NCBI GenBank assembly: GCA_051003795.1
Contig: JBPCKZ010000110.1
Span: forward strand, 1-28,783
Reading direction: 5' to 3'
Origin: JALYXS01 sp051003795
GTDB lineage: Bacteria; Acidobacteriota; Terriglobia; Bryobacterales; Bryobacteraceae
Length of the DNA: 28,783 bases
A model generated the notes under the pieces. That model searched no databases and was not told the DNA's origin. It was given only the letters and a program-made list of their open reading frames with translations. The translations under genes were made by a program, and so were the position numbers. Below, in pieces: positions 6,559-15,389 of this stretch (position 1 is the stretch's first letter; every line of letters starts with the position of its first letter).

Positions 6559-8222
6559 AATCGAGACGTAACCGCCCCTTCGGAAGCCGAACCCACCAAC
6601 GCGCAATATTTCGCGAACACGCCGGTCGCATAGCGCGGCGCGGGCGCCTGCCAGCTTTCGAGACGCGCGGCAATCTCCTTTGCCGGAAGTTCCAAGTCCA
6701 TGGCCCCGGCGTCCACGTCGATGGTCACGATATCGCCTTCCCGTATGGCCGCGATCGGGCCGCCGTTGGCGGCTTCGGGCGCGACATGGGCGATCATGAA
6801 TCCGTGGGTGGCGCCGCTAAATCTCCCATCGGTCACCAGCGCGACCGTCTCCGAAAGACCCACGCCGACGATCGCGCCCGTTACGCCTAGCATTTCCCGC
6901 ATGCCGGGGCCGCCGCGCGGACCTTCGTAACGAATCACAACCACATCGCCCGCTTGAATCTTGCCGCCCTGAACCGCTTGCATCGCGTCTTCTTCGCGAT
7001 CGAACACGCGAGCCGGACCGCGATGCTTCTTCTTCTCATGCCCGGCGAGCTTGATCACGCAGCCATCGGGCGCAAGCGTACCGCGAAGGATCGCAAGGCC
7101 GCCGCTCGCTTTCAATGGCCGATCGAGAGGCCGTATAACCTCCTGCCCCGGCGTTTCGCGCGCGTCCTTGGCTTCCTCCGCGAAGGTACGTCCGGTGCAG
7201 GTGAGCGTGGAGCCATCTACATAATTCCCTTCCAGCAGCCGGTTCGCGATTACTGGAATTCCGCCGGCTTTATCCACGTCCACCGCCACATACTTGCCGC
7301 CCGGTTTGAGATCGACGAAAAGCGGCGTGCGATTGCTAATGGTTTGAAAATCGTCCATCTGCAATTCGACGCCGGCTTCGCGCGCCATTGCCAGAAGATG
7401 CAGCACCGCATTGGTGGAGCCGCCGCTCGCGGCCACCCCGGCAATTGCATTCTCGAACGCTTGACGGGTGGCGACATCGCGCGGCTTGATTCCGTTGCGG
7501 ATGCAATTCATGATCACTTCACCGCAGCGAAATGCCACGGCTTCCTTCCGCTTATCCACTTGCGGCACGGCGGCGGTCCCCATGGGAGAAAGGCCGATCA
7601 GCTCCATCACGGTCGCCATGGTGTTGGCGGTGAACTGTCCGCCGCAGGCGCCCGCGCCGGGGCAGGCGTGGTTCTCGATTTCGAGCAACTCTCGATCCGA
7701 CATGCGTCCCGCCGCATTTGCGCCGACCGCTTCGAAGACATCCTGAATCGTGATGTCGTGGCCGTTGTGGCGGCCGGGAAGGATCGACCCGCCATAGAGA
7801 ATCACGCCGGGGATATTTAAGCGCAGCAATGCCATTCCCGCGCCCGGGATGGTTTTATCGCAAGCTACCAGCGCGACTAATCCGTCGAACATGTGCCCGC
7901 GCGCGACGAGCTCGATCGAATCGGCTATCACCTCGCGACTCACCAGAGACGCCTTCATGCCTTCGGTGCCCATGGTGATGCCGTCGCTGATGGCGATGGT
8001 GTTGAACTCCATGGGAGTGCCGCCCGCGGCGCGGATACCGGCTTTGACGTGAACCGCGAGGTCCCGCAATTTGTAATTGCAGTTCATCGTTTCGGTCCAT
8101 GTGTTGGCGATTCCGACGATCGGTTTCTTCAAATCCTCGTCGGTGAACCCGATGGCTTTCAGGTAGCTGCGCGCGGGCGCGCGATCGCGGCCCTGCGTGA
8201 TGGTGTAGCTATTCAATTGCAT
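6555..8222 (-). CDS. ilvD: dihydroxy-acid dehydratase
   Basis: The third enzyme of branched-chain amino acid synthesis; it dehydrates 2,3-dihydroxy acids to 2-oxo acids. The 555 residues match the normal length. Fe-S cysteines are visible in the conserved contexts TMNCNYKL, VACDKTIPGAG and ENHACPGAGACGGQFTANT. Further family signatures are SDGITMGTEGMK near the N-terminus and TDGRFSGATHGFMIAH near the C-terminus. The start is ATG (8222) without a clear Shine-Dalgarno sequence. The gene overlaps the following phosphodiesterase start by three bases. It is the first gene of the ilvD-ymdB-hlyD-fumarase block; 64 bases containing a hairpin separate it from the quinoprotein gene. Confidence 0.95.
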   Translation of the reverse strand: MQLNSYTITQGRDRAPARSYLKAIGFTDEDLKKPIVGIANTWTETMNCNYKLRDLAVHVKAGIRAAGGTPMEFNTIAISDGITMGTEGMKASLVSREVIADSIELVARGHMFDGLVALVACDKTIPGAGMALLRLNIPGVILYGGSILPGRHNGHDITIQDVFEAVGANAAGRMSDRELLEIENHACPGAGACGGQFTANTMATVMELIGLSPMGTAAVPQVDKRKEAVAFRCGEVIMNCIRNGIKPRDVATRQAFENAIAGVAASGGSTNAVLHLLAMAREAGVELQMDDFQTISNRTPLFVDLKPGGKYVAVDVDKAGGIPVIANRLLEGNYVDGSTLTCTGRTFAEEAKDARETPGQEVIRPLDRPLKASGGLAILRGTLAPDGCVIKLAGHEKKKHRGPARVFDREEDAMQAVQGGKIQAGDVVVIRYEGPRGGPGMREMLGVTGAIVGVGLSETVALVTDGRFSGATHGFMIAHVAPEAANGGPIAAIREGDIVTIDVDAGAMDLELPAKEIAARLESWQAPAPRYATGVFAKYCALVGSASEGAVTSRF

Positions 8223-8250
8223 GGGATGTTTTATCTTGCCATAGTGTGTC

Positions 8251-8272
8251 GTGGCACGAGTGCCCGCGCCAC
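8251..8272. repeat. intergenic palindrome (hairpin) between quinoprotein gene and ilvD
   Basis: GTGGCACGAG pairs with CCCGCGCCAC. On the minus-strand RNA this gives about nine pairs, two of them G-U, with a very short loop. It sits between the quinoprotein stop and the ilvD start. No U-tract follows in the transcription direction, so it is not a classical terminator. It could be a REP-like repeat or an mRNA processing/stability element. Confidence 0.5.
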
Positions 8273-8286
8273 ATGGCCGTCCACGC

Positions 8287-9873
8287 TTACTCCGGCAACG
8301 CGAACGTTAGCACGGCGGCTCCCGACGGCATCGTCACATACTGGCGTCCATCCACCATATAGGTGATCGGCGATGTTACCAGCCGGTTGCCGGTGTTGAT
8401 CTTCCAGAGATTCTTGCCGGACACCGCGTCGAAGGCCATCAAGTATCCATCCTCGTCGCCGGCGAAAATCAAGTTGCCGGCAGTCGAAAGAGTTCCCGCC
8501 CACGGCGCGCGGAAATAGCGGAAATCCCACTTGGTCTCGCCCGTCAGCGGATCGAGCGCCTTCAGCATGCCCCACTCCTTCTCGTCGGTCGCCCCGCGAA
8601 ACACGCTGCCCCAATAGGCCTTTCCCTGAACGTAAACGGGCGGCTCGGAATAAAAGACGTCGCATTGTTCCCGGACCGCGAAGTAAAACAGCTTCGTCTG
8701 CGGGTTGTAGGACGGAGCCATCCAGTTGGCGGCTCCCGCCAAGCCGGGACATTGACGGTTCCCTTCCGGCGTAGGCTCGGTGTTTGGCATTAAGATGGGC
8801 CGCCCCTTACTATCGATCTCCTTGGCCCAAGTCTGCCGGGCGAAAGGTTTTCCCATCAGATACTCGCCAGTCTCGCGATCGAGCACATAAAAAAACGCGT
8901 TGCGATTGGCTTGCACCAAAAGCTTGCGCGGACGGCCCTTCCAATCGAGATCGAGTAGCATCGGCGTTTCCGCCGCATCCCAATCGTGTGTATCGTGGGG
9001 CGTGAACTGGAAATGCCACTTCAATTTTCCGGTGTCGGGATCTAACGCGATCAGAGAACAGGAGTAGAGATTATCGCCCTTGCGCACGTCTCCGTAGAGA
9101 TCGGGGCCCGGATTGCCAACGCCCCAATAGAGCGTGTTGAGCTTGGGGTCGTAGGTGCCGGTCATCCAGGCGGGCGCGCCGCCGCGCATGCCCGAATCGC
9201 CCATCCACGTTTCGCTGCCCGGCTCACCTGGCGCGGGAATCGTGTAAAAGCGCCAGGACCGCTTGCCCGTGGTCGCATCGTAGGCGTCGATGAATCCTCG
9301 CACGCCTTGTTCGCCGCCCGAAATCCCCACGATCACCTTGTCTTTAATCGCCAGCGGCGCAAGGCTGGCATAGTGCGTTCCCGGTTTCCAGGGGGACATC
9401 TCCGCCTGCCACAGAAGCCTGCCGGTCTTCGAATCGAGCGCGACGACATTGGAATCCGGCGTAACCATGAACAAGCGGTCGCCTAAGACGGCGAGACCGC
9501 GATTCACTCCGCCGGCGACTTTACGATCCGGAGGGAATGCGTGCTTGTACTGCCAGAGCTGCCGGCCGCTGCGCGCGTCGACGGCAAACGCGATGCCATG
9601 CGGCGCGGTGAAGTACATGATTCCATCGACAACCAGCGGGACGGTTTCAAACGCGCCGGTCTCGCCCGTCTGGAACAGCCACTCCAGGCGAAGGTTTTTC
9701 ACGGTCGACGTATCGATCTGCTTGAGATCGCGATGACGGACGGCGGAGTAATCTCCCCAGTACGTGAGCCAGTTCCGCTGCTCCTTCAAGGCATTGACTA
9801 ACCTGTCGTAACTTACATTGGTTTGCGCCGGCAGCAGAATGGCGCCGAGTAGAGTGAGAATAACCGTTCGCAT
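8287..9873 (-). CDS. PQQ-type quinoprotein (methanol/ethanol dehydrogenase-like), exported
   Basis: A 528-residue protein with an N-terminal signal peptide (MRTVILTLLGAILLPAQ) and an eight-bladed propeller with tryptophan-docking repeats such as DARSGRQLWQYKH, DSKTGRLLWQAEM and DPLTGETKWDFRY. The active-site segment TPHDTHDWDAAET contains the expected catalytic Asp region. VGNPGPDLYGD matches the Ca-binding Asn region. The vicinal Cys-Cys seen before the VNRG motif in many alcohol dehydrogenases is absent (VAGGVNRG here). There is no C-terminal cytochrome domain; a separate cytochrome gene directly upstream overlaps it (TAATG at 9875-9871) and is the likely electron acceptor. The substrate, probably an alcohol or sugar, is unknown. 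Confidence 0.85.
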   Translation of the reverse strand: MRTVILTLLGAILLPAQTNVSYDRLVNALKEQRNWLTYWGDYSAVRHRDLKQIDTSTVKNLRLEWLFQTGETGAFETVPLVVDGIMYFTAPHGIAFAVDARSGRQLWQYKHAFPPDRKVAGGVNRGLAVLGDRLFMVTPDSNVVALDSKTGRLLWQAEMSPWKPGTHYASLAPLAIKDKVIVGISGGEQGVRGFIDAYDATTGKRSWRFYTIPAPGEPGSETWMGDSGMRGGAPAWMTGTYDPKLNTLYWGVGNPGPDLYGDVRKGDNLYSCSLIALDPDTGKLKWHFQFTPHDTHDWDAAETPMLLDLDWKGRPRKLLVQANRNAFFYVLDRETGEYLMGKPFARQTWAKEIDSKGRPILMPNTEPTPEGNRQCPGLAGAANWMAPSYNPQTKLFYFAVREQCDVFYSEPPVYVQGKAYWGSVFRGATDEKEWGMLKALDPLTGETKWDFRYFRAPWAGTLSTAGNLIFAGDEDGYLMAFDAVSGKNLWKINTGNRLVTSPITYMVDGRQYVTMPSGAAVLTFALPE

Positions 9874-10655
9874 TAGTGGATACCTTTCGCTTTCATGGCG
9901 TCGGCTCCGGCCGCAAGGCCGCCCCGCAAGCTATCTAAGTATGCCAGCAGGTTTTGCATGTCCGCGGCCGGCATCGACTTATAACTTGGCATCAGCGACT
10001 TAGTCTCATGAATTACTTCCTTAAGCCGGCTCTTATCGTACATGGCAAACTTTTGATTGCGAAGCCGGAGTTGGAGAGTGAAGGTGTCCTCATTGACGCG
10101 CATCCCCGTCGTCCGCTTCCCGTCTTTGGTAACAATGGTGACTCCTTCGTATTCCTGCGGGATATCGGCGGACGGTTCGACCAGGGATTCGTGAATATAA
10201 TCGGAGGAGCGGCCGCCGCCCACGCGCGTGAGATCCGGTCCAAAGATGCTGCCTTCGCTTCCAACGCGATGACATCCGCCGCATCCGCTGCGCTCATATA
10301 CTTTGCGGCCTGCCGCGGGATCGCCCGGCACTGGGGTATTCTTTACGTTCGACCCGCCAAGGTGACGGATGTACTGGACCAACCTATCGAGATCGTCCTT
10401 CTCGATGCTGTCGAACGATGGCATCGTCGTGCCGGGGACGCCATTCAGAATGACGCTCTTGATTTCCGCATCCGTCGACCCCTGCACAAGCTTGGCTGAA
10501 ATCAGGCTCGGCCCCCGTCCACCCGTTGCCGTCAACCCATGGCAAAATGCGCAATTGCCGCGGAACACCGCTTTGGCTTGGGCCAGATCCTGCTCGTTTT
10601 GACACCAAGCGGGAAGAGAGACGAGGAGAAAGATTGCAAGAAGGAGCAGCTTCAT
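9873..10655 (-). CDS. exported di-heme cytochrome c with TIGR02603-type domain
   Basis: A 260-residue protein starting MKLLLLAIFLLVSLPAW, a signal peptide; the frame is open further upstream, but this start gives the proper export signal. Heme site 1 is CAFCH (C35, C38, H39) with a likely Met ligand in GTTMPSF. Heme site 2 is CGGCH (C125, C128, H129) with Met in SLMPSY. The stretch from the second site onward (FGPDLTRVGGGRS, PSADIPQEYE, TKDGKRTTG) resembles the 'putative heme-binding domain' of Planctomycetes and Verrucomicrobia. The stop overlaps the quinoprotein start, which implies coupled expression. Its role is presumably to accept electrons from the quinoprotein in the periplasm. The cupin gene ends 23 bases upstream. 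Confidence 0.88.
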   Translation of the reverse strand: MKLLLLAIFLLVSLPAWCQNEQDLAQAKAVFRGNCAFCHGLTATGGRGPSLISAKLVQGSTDAEIKSVILNGVPGTTMPSFDSIEKDDLDRLVQYIRHLGGSNVKNTPVPGDPAAGRKVYERSGCGGCHRVGSEGSIFGPDLTRVGGGRSSDYIHESLVEPSADIPQEYEGVTIVTKDGKRTTGMRVNEDTFTLQLRLRNQKFAMYDKSRLKEVIHETKSLMPSYKSMPAADMQNLLAYLDSLRGGLAAGADAMKAKGIH

Positions 10656-10678
10656 AAAAGAAAATAGCACTCTCAACG

Positions 10679-11116
10679 TTATGGCTTCAAAACCTTGACG
10701 ACATAATAGCTGACGGATAGCGGAACATCCTTGAACCAATGAGGAGTGCCCGCCGGCACCACGATTACGTCGCCCTTCGTCAGACGATGGGTTTCCCCTC
10801 CCGTGATATCCGAGCCGAGATACTGGCCGGGCTTGGTCGATTTTCCGCCGACCATGGTTCCCCCCGTCACGAAAGTCGCTTCTCCATCCATCACGTAGAT
10901 GACATCCGTTTCTTTGTCGTGCACTTCAACTTGGCCGGCCTTGTCGCGATGGCTCCCGGAAACCGTGAAACCCTGTCCGGCGGCTATCGGGCCGCCCTTG
11001 TTGAGCGCGGCCGCCGTCTTGTCATGATCGACGTAGATGACCCCCGAAGAAGCGCCGCTTGCCGCGCCCAGGAATAATCCCGCCGCTAAGGTTATTGAAG
11101 CTTGCATTAAGTTCAT
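10679..11116 (-). CDS. exported cupin-domain protein
   Basis: A 145-residue protein with a signal peptide (MNLMQASITLAAGLFLGAASG) and one cupin barrel. Motif 1 is around VEVHDKETDVIYVMDGEATF and motif 2 around VVPAGTPHWFKDV, so His and Glu/Asp metal ligands are likely. The ATG at 11116 has a good Shine-Dalgarno sequence, GAGGAG, spaced about seven bases. The cytochrome gene follows after 23 bases, so the cupin is probably the first gene of the cupin-cytochrome-quinoprotein unit. A TATACT hexamer lies about 60 bases upstream of the start on this strand but lacks a clear -35. The reaction is unknown: cupins include isomerases, dioxygenases and binding proteins. Confidence 0.8.
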   Translation of the reverse strand: MNLMQASITLAAGLFLGAASGASSGVIYVDHDKTAAALNKGGPIAAGQGFTVSGSHRDKAGQVEVHDKETDVIYVMDGEATFVTGGTMVGGKSTKPGQYLGSDITGGETHRLTKGDVIVVPAGTPHWFKDVPLSVSYYVVKVLKP

Positions 11117-11227
11117 ATGTTTCTCCTCGACCGTTCCAAGATTGATTCCTCCGTGTTTGTACCGGATGTTCGACTGAGTATATCGGAAAAGCGGGTGGAC
11201 CGCGCCGATGCGCCGGTGGGCCGAAGA

Positions 11228-11785
11228 TTACCGGTAGGTCTTATCGTCCAGACGGGTGAAATCGGTTCCGGAATCCATCACGCCCAAAGTGACGATGCCG
11301 AAAGTGAAAATGGCGGTCCCCGGCTCCAGATGGCCTCCGAAGGCCTTATCCGGAGTCGCCAATGTCATGTGGGCGTGAATTTTGCCGTCGATGACATATC
11401 CGTTCATGCCGATTATGTCGGCCGGCGCGGTCGGATTCTTTTCGAAAATATTCTTCGACGGAAACGTCCGGTTACTGACTTGGTGGACTTGGTATCCGGT
11501 AACCGAACCGGCACCGGCTAAGATCACGGCATTCTTGATTTTCTCCAGCTTCACCATTTTTTCAATGCCCGCGAGCAGGTCCGTGTCGAATTTGAAACGC
11601 AGGACGACGATTCGGTCGAAATGGCCTTGGATGGCATAAACGTCCGGCACCTTATCGCTGTTTGGCTTGGAGTCTTCGGCGGGGTTGGGTGCGGCGTTAA
11701 CGATTTCCCGCCGCGTCTCTTGGGCGCATAAAACGTGGGCGAACAAGGCGCTCGTTACTGCGAGAACGACGAATAAGTTTTTCAT
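11228..11785 (-). CDS. exported PPC/DUF296-domain protein
   Basis: The 185-residue protein begins MKNLFVVLAVTSALFAHVLC, a signal peptide with an LCAQ-type cleavage region. A longer frame starts at 11899 but would overlap the divergent receptor gene, so 11785 is chosen. After a polar linker the PPC (DUF296) fold is recognisable: VLRFKFDTDLLAGIEKMV, AVILAGAGSVTGYQV, HAHMTLATPDKAFGGHLEPG and IFTFGIVTLG. The H-x-H and GGHLxxG motifs are the conserved ones. Cytoplasmic relatives include AT-hook DNA-binding proteins and bacterial trimeric stand-alone proteins of unclear role. An exported version points to a periplasmic small-molecule or metal-binding function instead. It is 111 bases upstream of the cupin gene on the same strand. 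Confidence 0.75.
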   Translation of the reverse strand: MKNLFVVLAVTSALFAHVLCAQETRREIVNAAPNPAEDSKPNSDKVPDVYAIQGHFDRIVVLRFKFDTDLLAGIEKMVKLEKIKNAVILAGAGSVTGYQVHQVSNRTFPSKNIFEKNPTAPADIIGMNGYVIDGKIHAHMTLATPDKAFGGHLEPGTAIFTFGIVTLGVMDSGTDFTRLDDKTYR

Positions 11786-11801
11786 AGTGTTAATTATTGC
11801 C

Positions 11802-11831
11802 TTGGTATAGACTACTACTCTGTAATACAAT
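11802..11831 (+). promoter_or_regulatory. candidate promoter of the TonB-dependent receptor gene
   Basis: TTGGTA (11802-11807) and TACAAT (11826-11831) are separated by 18 bases in the 102-base divergent gap. Initiation would leave a leader of about 50 bases before the receptor ATG at 11888. The match is moderate and no operator could be identified. Confidence 0.35.
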
Positions 11832-11887
11832 CGCATGAAACGGAGGCGTGTGCCTTCCGGATCTACGCTTCGAAGGCTGATCAAAAT

Positions 11888-14800
11888 ATGAGAAAACAAA
11901 CTTCCGCGTTCTTGCTAACGCCTCTCCTGAGTTTGATGCTCACGGCTGGTATTGTCATCCCCTCCGTGTTCGGACAATCGACTACCGGTTCCGTGTCGGG
12001 AACAGTAACCGATCCGAACGGCGCTGTCATCGCCGGCGCGGAGGTGCAAGCCCGGCGGATTGCGACAGGTCAGGTCCTTAACGCAATCACCACGGATTCC
12101 GGCATCTTTGTGTTCCCGAGCGTTCCCGTCGGAACTTACACCATTACGGCGGAACATCCCGGATTCAAGAGAACGGTCCAAGAAGATGTCGAAGTACGGG
12201 TCGCCTTGCGCGAAACGGTGGACTTCAAGCTGCAAGTGGGCAACGTCCAGCAGAGCGTAAACGTTGAAGCGCAAGTGTCGCAGCTTGAGACCGACACGCC
12301 GCAGCAAGGCGAGAACCTCAGTCCGAAGCTTTTGATGACGCTGCCGATCTACGCGGGCGGTCTTCGCAGCGCCGAAGCGTTTCTCGGCTACATGGCGGGC
12401 GTCAATTCCACGTCCGAACTGAGTATCAACGGCTCGGGCGGCCGCGCGCGCGAGGTAATGATCGACGGCGCCAGCCTGACGATCCCCGAATCCGGCGGAA
12501 CGGTTTTCAACTTCCCCGGCATCGAGGCGTTCAACGAAATGCGCCTGATCACATCCACGTATAACTCCGAATACGGGCGTCTGGGCGGCGGCATCGAGTT
12601 GATGGTTACCCGGTCGGGCACGAACGCGGTGCACGGGGCGGCGTTCCTGAACATGCGCCGCGATATATGGGATGCCGCGGGCTGGACCTCGAATTCCAAC
12701 CCTCGCAATCCCGCGGGTTTTCGGGCGAAGGAGCGATACAACGAAGAGGGCGGGGCGATGGGCGGCCCAGTGTATATTCCGAAAGTTTACGACGGACGCA
12801 ACAAGACATTTTTTTACTTCACCTACGCGAAGGACGTTCGCCCGGCCACCATCAGCGCGCAAACTCCGAACGACACGCTGCCGACGGCGCTGATGAAGCA
12901 GGGCATTTTCTCGGAAGTCGCGCCCATCTTCGATCCAGCGACCACCACGACGATAAACGGCGTCTCCACGCGGCAGCAGTTCCCCGGAAACATCATTCCG
13001 GCAAGCCGCTGGAGCAAGGTCAGCAAGAACGTCATTCCGCTCATTCCCGATCCCAACCAGGCCGGCGTTACGGGGAACTACGCTTTCCTGAATTCGAGCG
13101 TTCACACCGATTACATCTACTCGATCAAAGCGGACCATGCGATCACGGCCAGCAACCGGGCTTCGTTTTTCATGACGCGCGAGAGCCAGGTCGACAACGG
13201 CATCGCGCTATTGCCCGGACCTTTGAGCAACGGCCTGCTGCAGGGGCAGTATCCCGATAACTACCGGGCCAACGACGACTGGATCTTCTCGCCGACGCTG
13301 CTGCTGCACTCCACGTTCGGCGTCAGCCGCCAGCGCCAGCACTGGAACAACCCGCTCCAAAAGGGTTACGGGTCCAGGATCGGCCTGCCGCTCACCGGCG
13401 ACTCCGACGCGTTCCCCATCGTCAACTTCGAGACGGACGCGCTCACCAACTGGGGCATGAATCAGGGCAAGGTCGATAACGGCGGACAGTTCAATACCAC
13501 GATCCAGTACAGCCAGCAGTTGAGCTGGGTGCATGGCAAGCACGAGTTCAAGTTCGGCATGGATATCCGGAGTTTGCGAACCATTGGCCAGGACTTGGCG
13601 GGAACCAATGGATCGTACTCTTTCTCGCGAGCGCAAACGGCCGATCCGGCGCATTTGACGACCACCGGAAACGCCTTCGCCAGTTTCCTGCTGGGGACTG
13701 CCGATCAGGGGAGCGCGACGGCGCTGCCGATCACGTTTGCCCAGATCCGCTACTCTTACTTTGCGGGATTCGTCCAGGACACGTGGCGCCTGACGCCCAA
13801 GCTCACTCTCGAGCTCGGCTTACGCTACGAAATACCCGTGGGTTGGCACGACAAGAGCGGCAACTATTCCACGCTGGACATCGCCAAAGCGAATCCGGGC
13901 GCGAATAACCTTCCGGGCGCGCTCGATTTCGGCGGTTCCGGCCCGGGGCGCACGGGCAAGACGCTGCTGTTCCCCACTGATTTCAGCGATGTCGGGCCGC
14001 GCCTCGGCGCCGCGTACCGCCCGTTCGATAAGACGGTAATCCGGGGCGGATTCGGCATCTATTACCAGACCCTCGGAAATGGCGGCTGCGGATGCACGGA
14101 TGGATTCAACGGGACGTTGGCGCAGCTTTCCGATGGCCTGAATCCGGCATTCAATTGGGACAACAACGGCGTGCAGCCACCCGCAGGCTATAAGCCTCCC
14201 CCGTTCATCGATCCCAGCGCCGACAATTTCACAAACGCCGTGTTCCGCACCGGTCCCACCTTCGGAGTCGCGCCGCGCGTCTATAATTACAGCCTCACGG
14301 TGCAGCACGAACACAAGGGTTTCCTGTTCGAAGGGGCGTACATCGGCAACCGGGCGCACCGCCTGAATTCGACTATCGAGTTGAACCAGCTTCCGGTGAA
14401 GGATCTGGCGCTGGGGTCGCTTCTTGGAAAGAAAATAACCGATCCCGCAGTGGTCGCGGCCGGTTACAAAGAGCCGTTCCCGGGCTTTGCCGCGGGATGG
14501 GGCGGCGGGGCGACCCTGGCTCAGGCCCTACGTCCGTATCCGCAGTACGGAGCTATCTACGACGCGAATGCCGGCGTCGGCAAGCTGTGGTACGACTCGT
14601 TCCAGGCGAAAGTCGAGCGGCGTTTCAGCGGGTTGCAATTGGTGGGCACGTATGTTTTCTCAAAGAACCTGACACTGCTGCACTACCGCCAGATTTTCAG
14701 CCAGAGCACCCAGGTCCAGACACAGGACGCTTACAACATCAACGACGCGAAGACTGTCTCGCCGCTCGATCTAACACACGTCGCCAATTTCCTGACCAGT

Positions 14801-15358
14801 TATGAATTGCCGTTCGGCCGCGGCAAGAAGTTTCTTGGCTCGTCCGGGCGGCTGGCGAATCTGCTGGTCGGCGGGTGGATCGTTTCGGCCGCGCAGCAGT
14901 ATCGTAGCGGAGCGCCCCTCGAAGTGGTCACGCCAGGCAATCCGCTCGGCGCGGGCGAGCTCTTCAGCCGGGTCACTAAGGCGGTGCTTACCGGCTCTCC
15001 GATCCGGACGGGCGTCTCCCGTACTGCCCTCGATCCCAACAACCCGAACGTCCGCTGGTTCAACTCCGGCGCTAATTCCCCGTTTGCGGTGGCGCCGGCC
15101 TACACGCTGGGAAATGCCTCCCTCTACTACGAAGATTTTCGCAACCCGCCGTTTTTCAACGAAAACATCTCCATTCTGAAGAATTTCATCGTCACCGAAT
15201 CGGTTCGTCTGCAATATCGCGCGGACGCAATCAACGCGTTCAACCGCACCGATTTCGGCTCGATCAACGGCACGGTCGGAAACGTCAACTTCGGCCGTCC
15301 GCAGGGCGTGCAGGACGGTCCGCGCATCATCACCATGGGAGTGCGTCTGGAGTTCTAA
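11888..15358 (+). CDS. TonB-dependent receptor, Oar-like, with carboxypeptidase-regulatory domain
   Basis: A 1156-residue outer-membrane protein. It has a signal peptide (SAFLLTPLLSLMLTAGIVIP). A carboxypeptidase-regulatory-like beta-sandwich lies at about residues 35-115 (GSVSGTVTDPNGAVIAGAEV, VPVGTYTITAEHPGFKR). A plug-like region follows, then a large beta-barrel. The chain ends in GVRLEF with a terminal Phe, as usual for barrel proteins. Length and architecture match the Oar-like receptors that occur in dozens of copies in Solibacter-type Acidobacteriota. They are thought to import large substrates such as oligosaccharides or peptides. No TonB, SusD or substrate-specific enzyme is adjacent, so the ligand is unknown. 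It is monocistronic or leads into lpxB 31 bases later. Confidence 0.92.
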   Translation: MRKQTSAFLLTPLLSLMLTAGIVIPSVFGQSTTGSVSGTVTDPNGAVIAGAEVQARRIATGQVLNAITTDSGIFVFPSVPVGTYTITAEHPGFKRTVQEDVEVRVALRETVDFKLQVGNVQQSVNVEAQVSQLETDTPQQGENLSPKLLMTLPIYAGGLRSAEAFLGYMAGVNSTSELSINGSGGRAREVMIDGASLTIPESGGTVFNFPGIEAFNEMRLITSTYNSEYGRLGGGIELMVTRSGTNAVHGAAFLNMRRDIWDAAGWTSNSNPRNPAGFRAKERYNEEGGAMGGPVYIPKVYDGRNKTFFYFTYAKDVRPATISAQTPNDTLPTALMKQGIFSEVAPIFDPATTTTINGVSTRQQFPGNIIPASRWSKVSKNVIPLIPDPNQAGVTGNYAFLNSSVHTDYIYSIKADHAITASNRASFFMTRESQVDNGIALLPGPLSNGLLQGQYPDNYRANDDWIFSPTLLLHSTFGVSRQRQHWNNPLQKGYGSRIGLPLTGDSDAFPIVNFETDALTNWGMNQGKVDNGGQFNTTIQYSQQLSWVHGKHEFKFGMDIRSLRTIGQDLAGTNGSYSFSRAQTADPAHLTTTGNAFASFLLGTADQGSATALPITFAQIRYSYFAGFVQDTWRLTPKLTLELGLRYEIPVGWHDKSGNYSTLDIAKANPGANNLPGALDFGGSGPGRTGKTLLFPTDFSDVGPRLGAAYRPFDKTVIRGGFGIYYQTLGNGGCGCTDGFNGTLAQLSDGLNPAFNWDNNGVQPPAGYKPPPFIDPSADNFTNAVFRTGPTFGVAPRVYNYSLTVQHEHKGFLFEGAYIGNRAHRLNSTIELNQLPVKDLALGSLLGKKITDPAVVAAGYKEPFPGFAAGWGGGATLAQALRPYPQYGAIYDANAGVGKLWYDSFQAKVERRFSGLQLVGTYVFSKNLTLLHYRQIFSQSTQVQTQDAYNINDAKTVSPLDLTHVANFLTSYELPFGRGKKFLGSSGRLANLLVGGWIVSAAQQYRSGAPLEVVTPGNPLGAGELFSRVTKAVLTGSPIRTGVSRTALDPNNPNVRWFNSGANSPFAVAPAYTLGNASLYYEDFRNPPFFNENISILKNFIVTESVRLQYRADAINAFNRTDFGSINGTVGNVNFGRPQGVQDGPRIITMGVRLEF

Positions 15359-15389
15359 GTGGCGAGGGCGCGCATGAGACCCTGGTAGG

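Noticed and set aside
6954..7820. 288-codon plus-strand frame opposite ilvD
   Set aside because: Histidine/arginine-rich antisense shadow; ilvD is unambiguous.
11915..13138. 407-codon minus-strand frame opposite the TonB-dependent receptor
   Set aside because: Arginine- and valine-rich composition typical of antisense to GC-rich coding DNA; the receptor on the plus strand explains the region.
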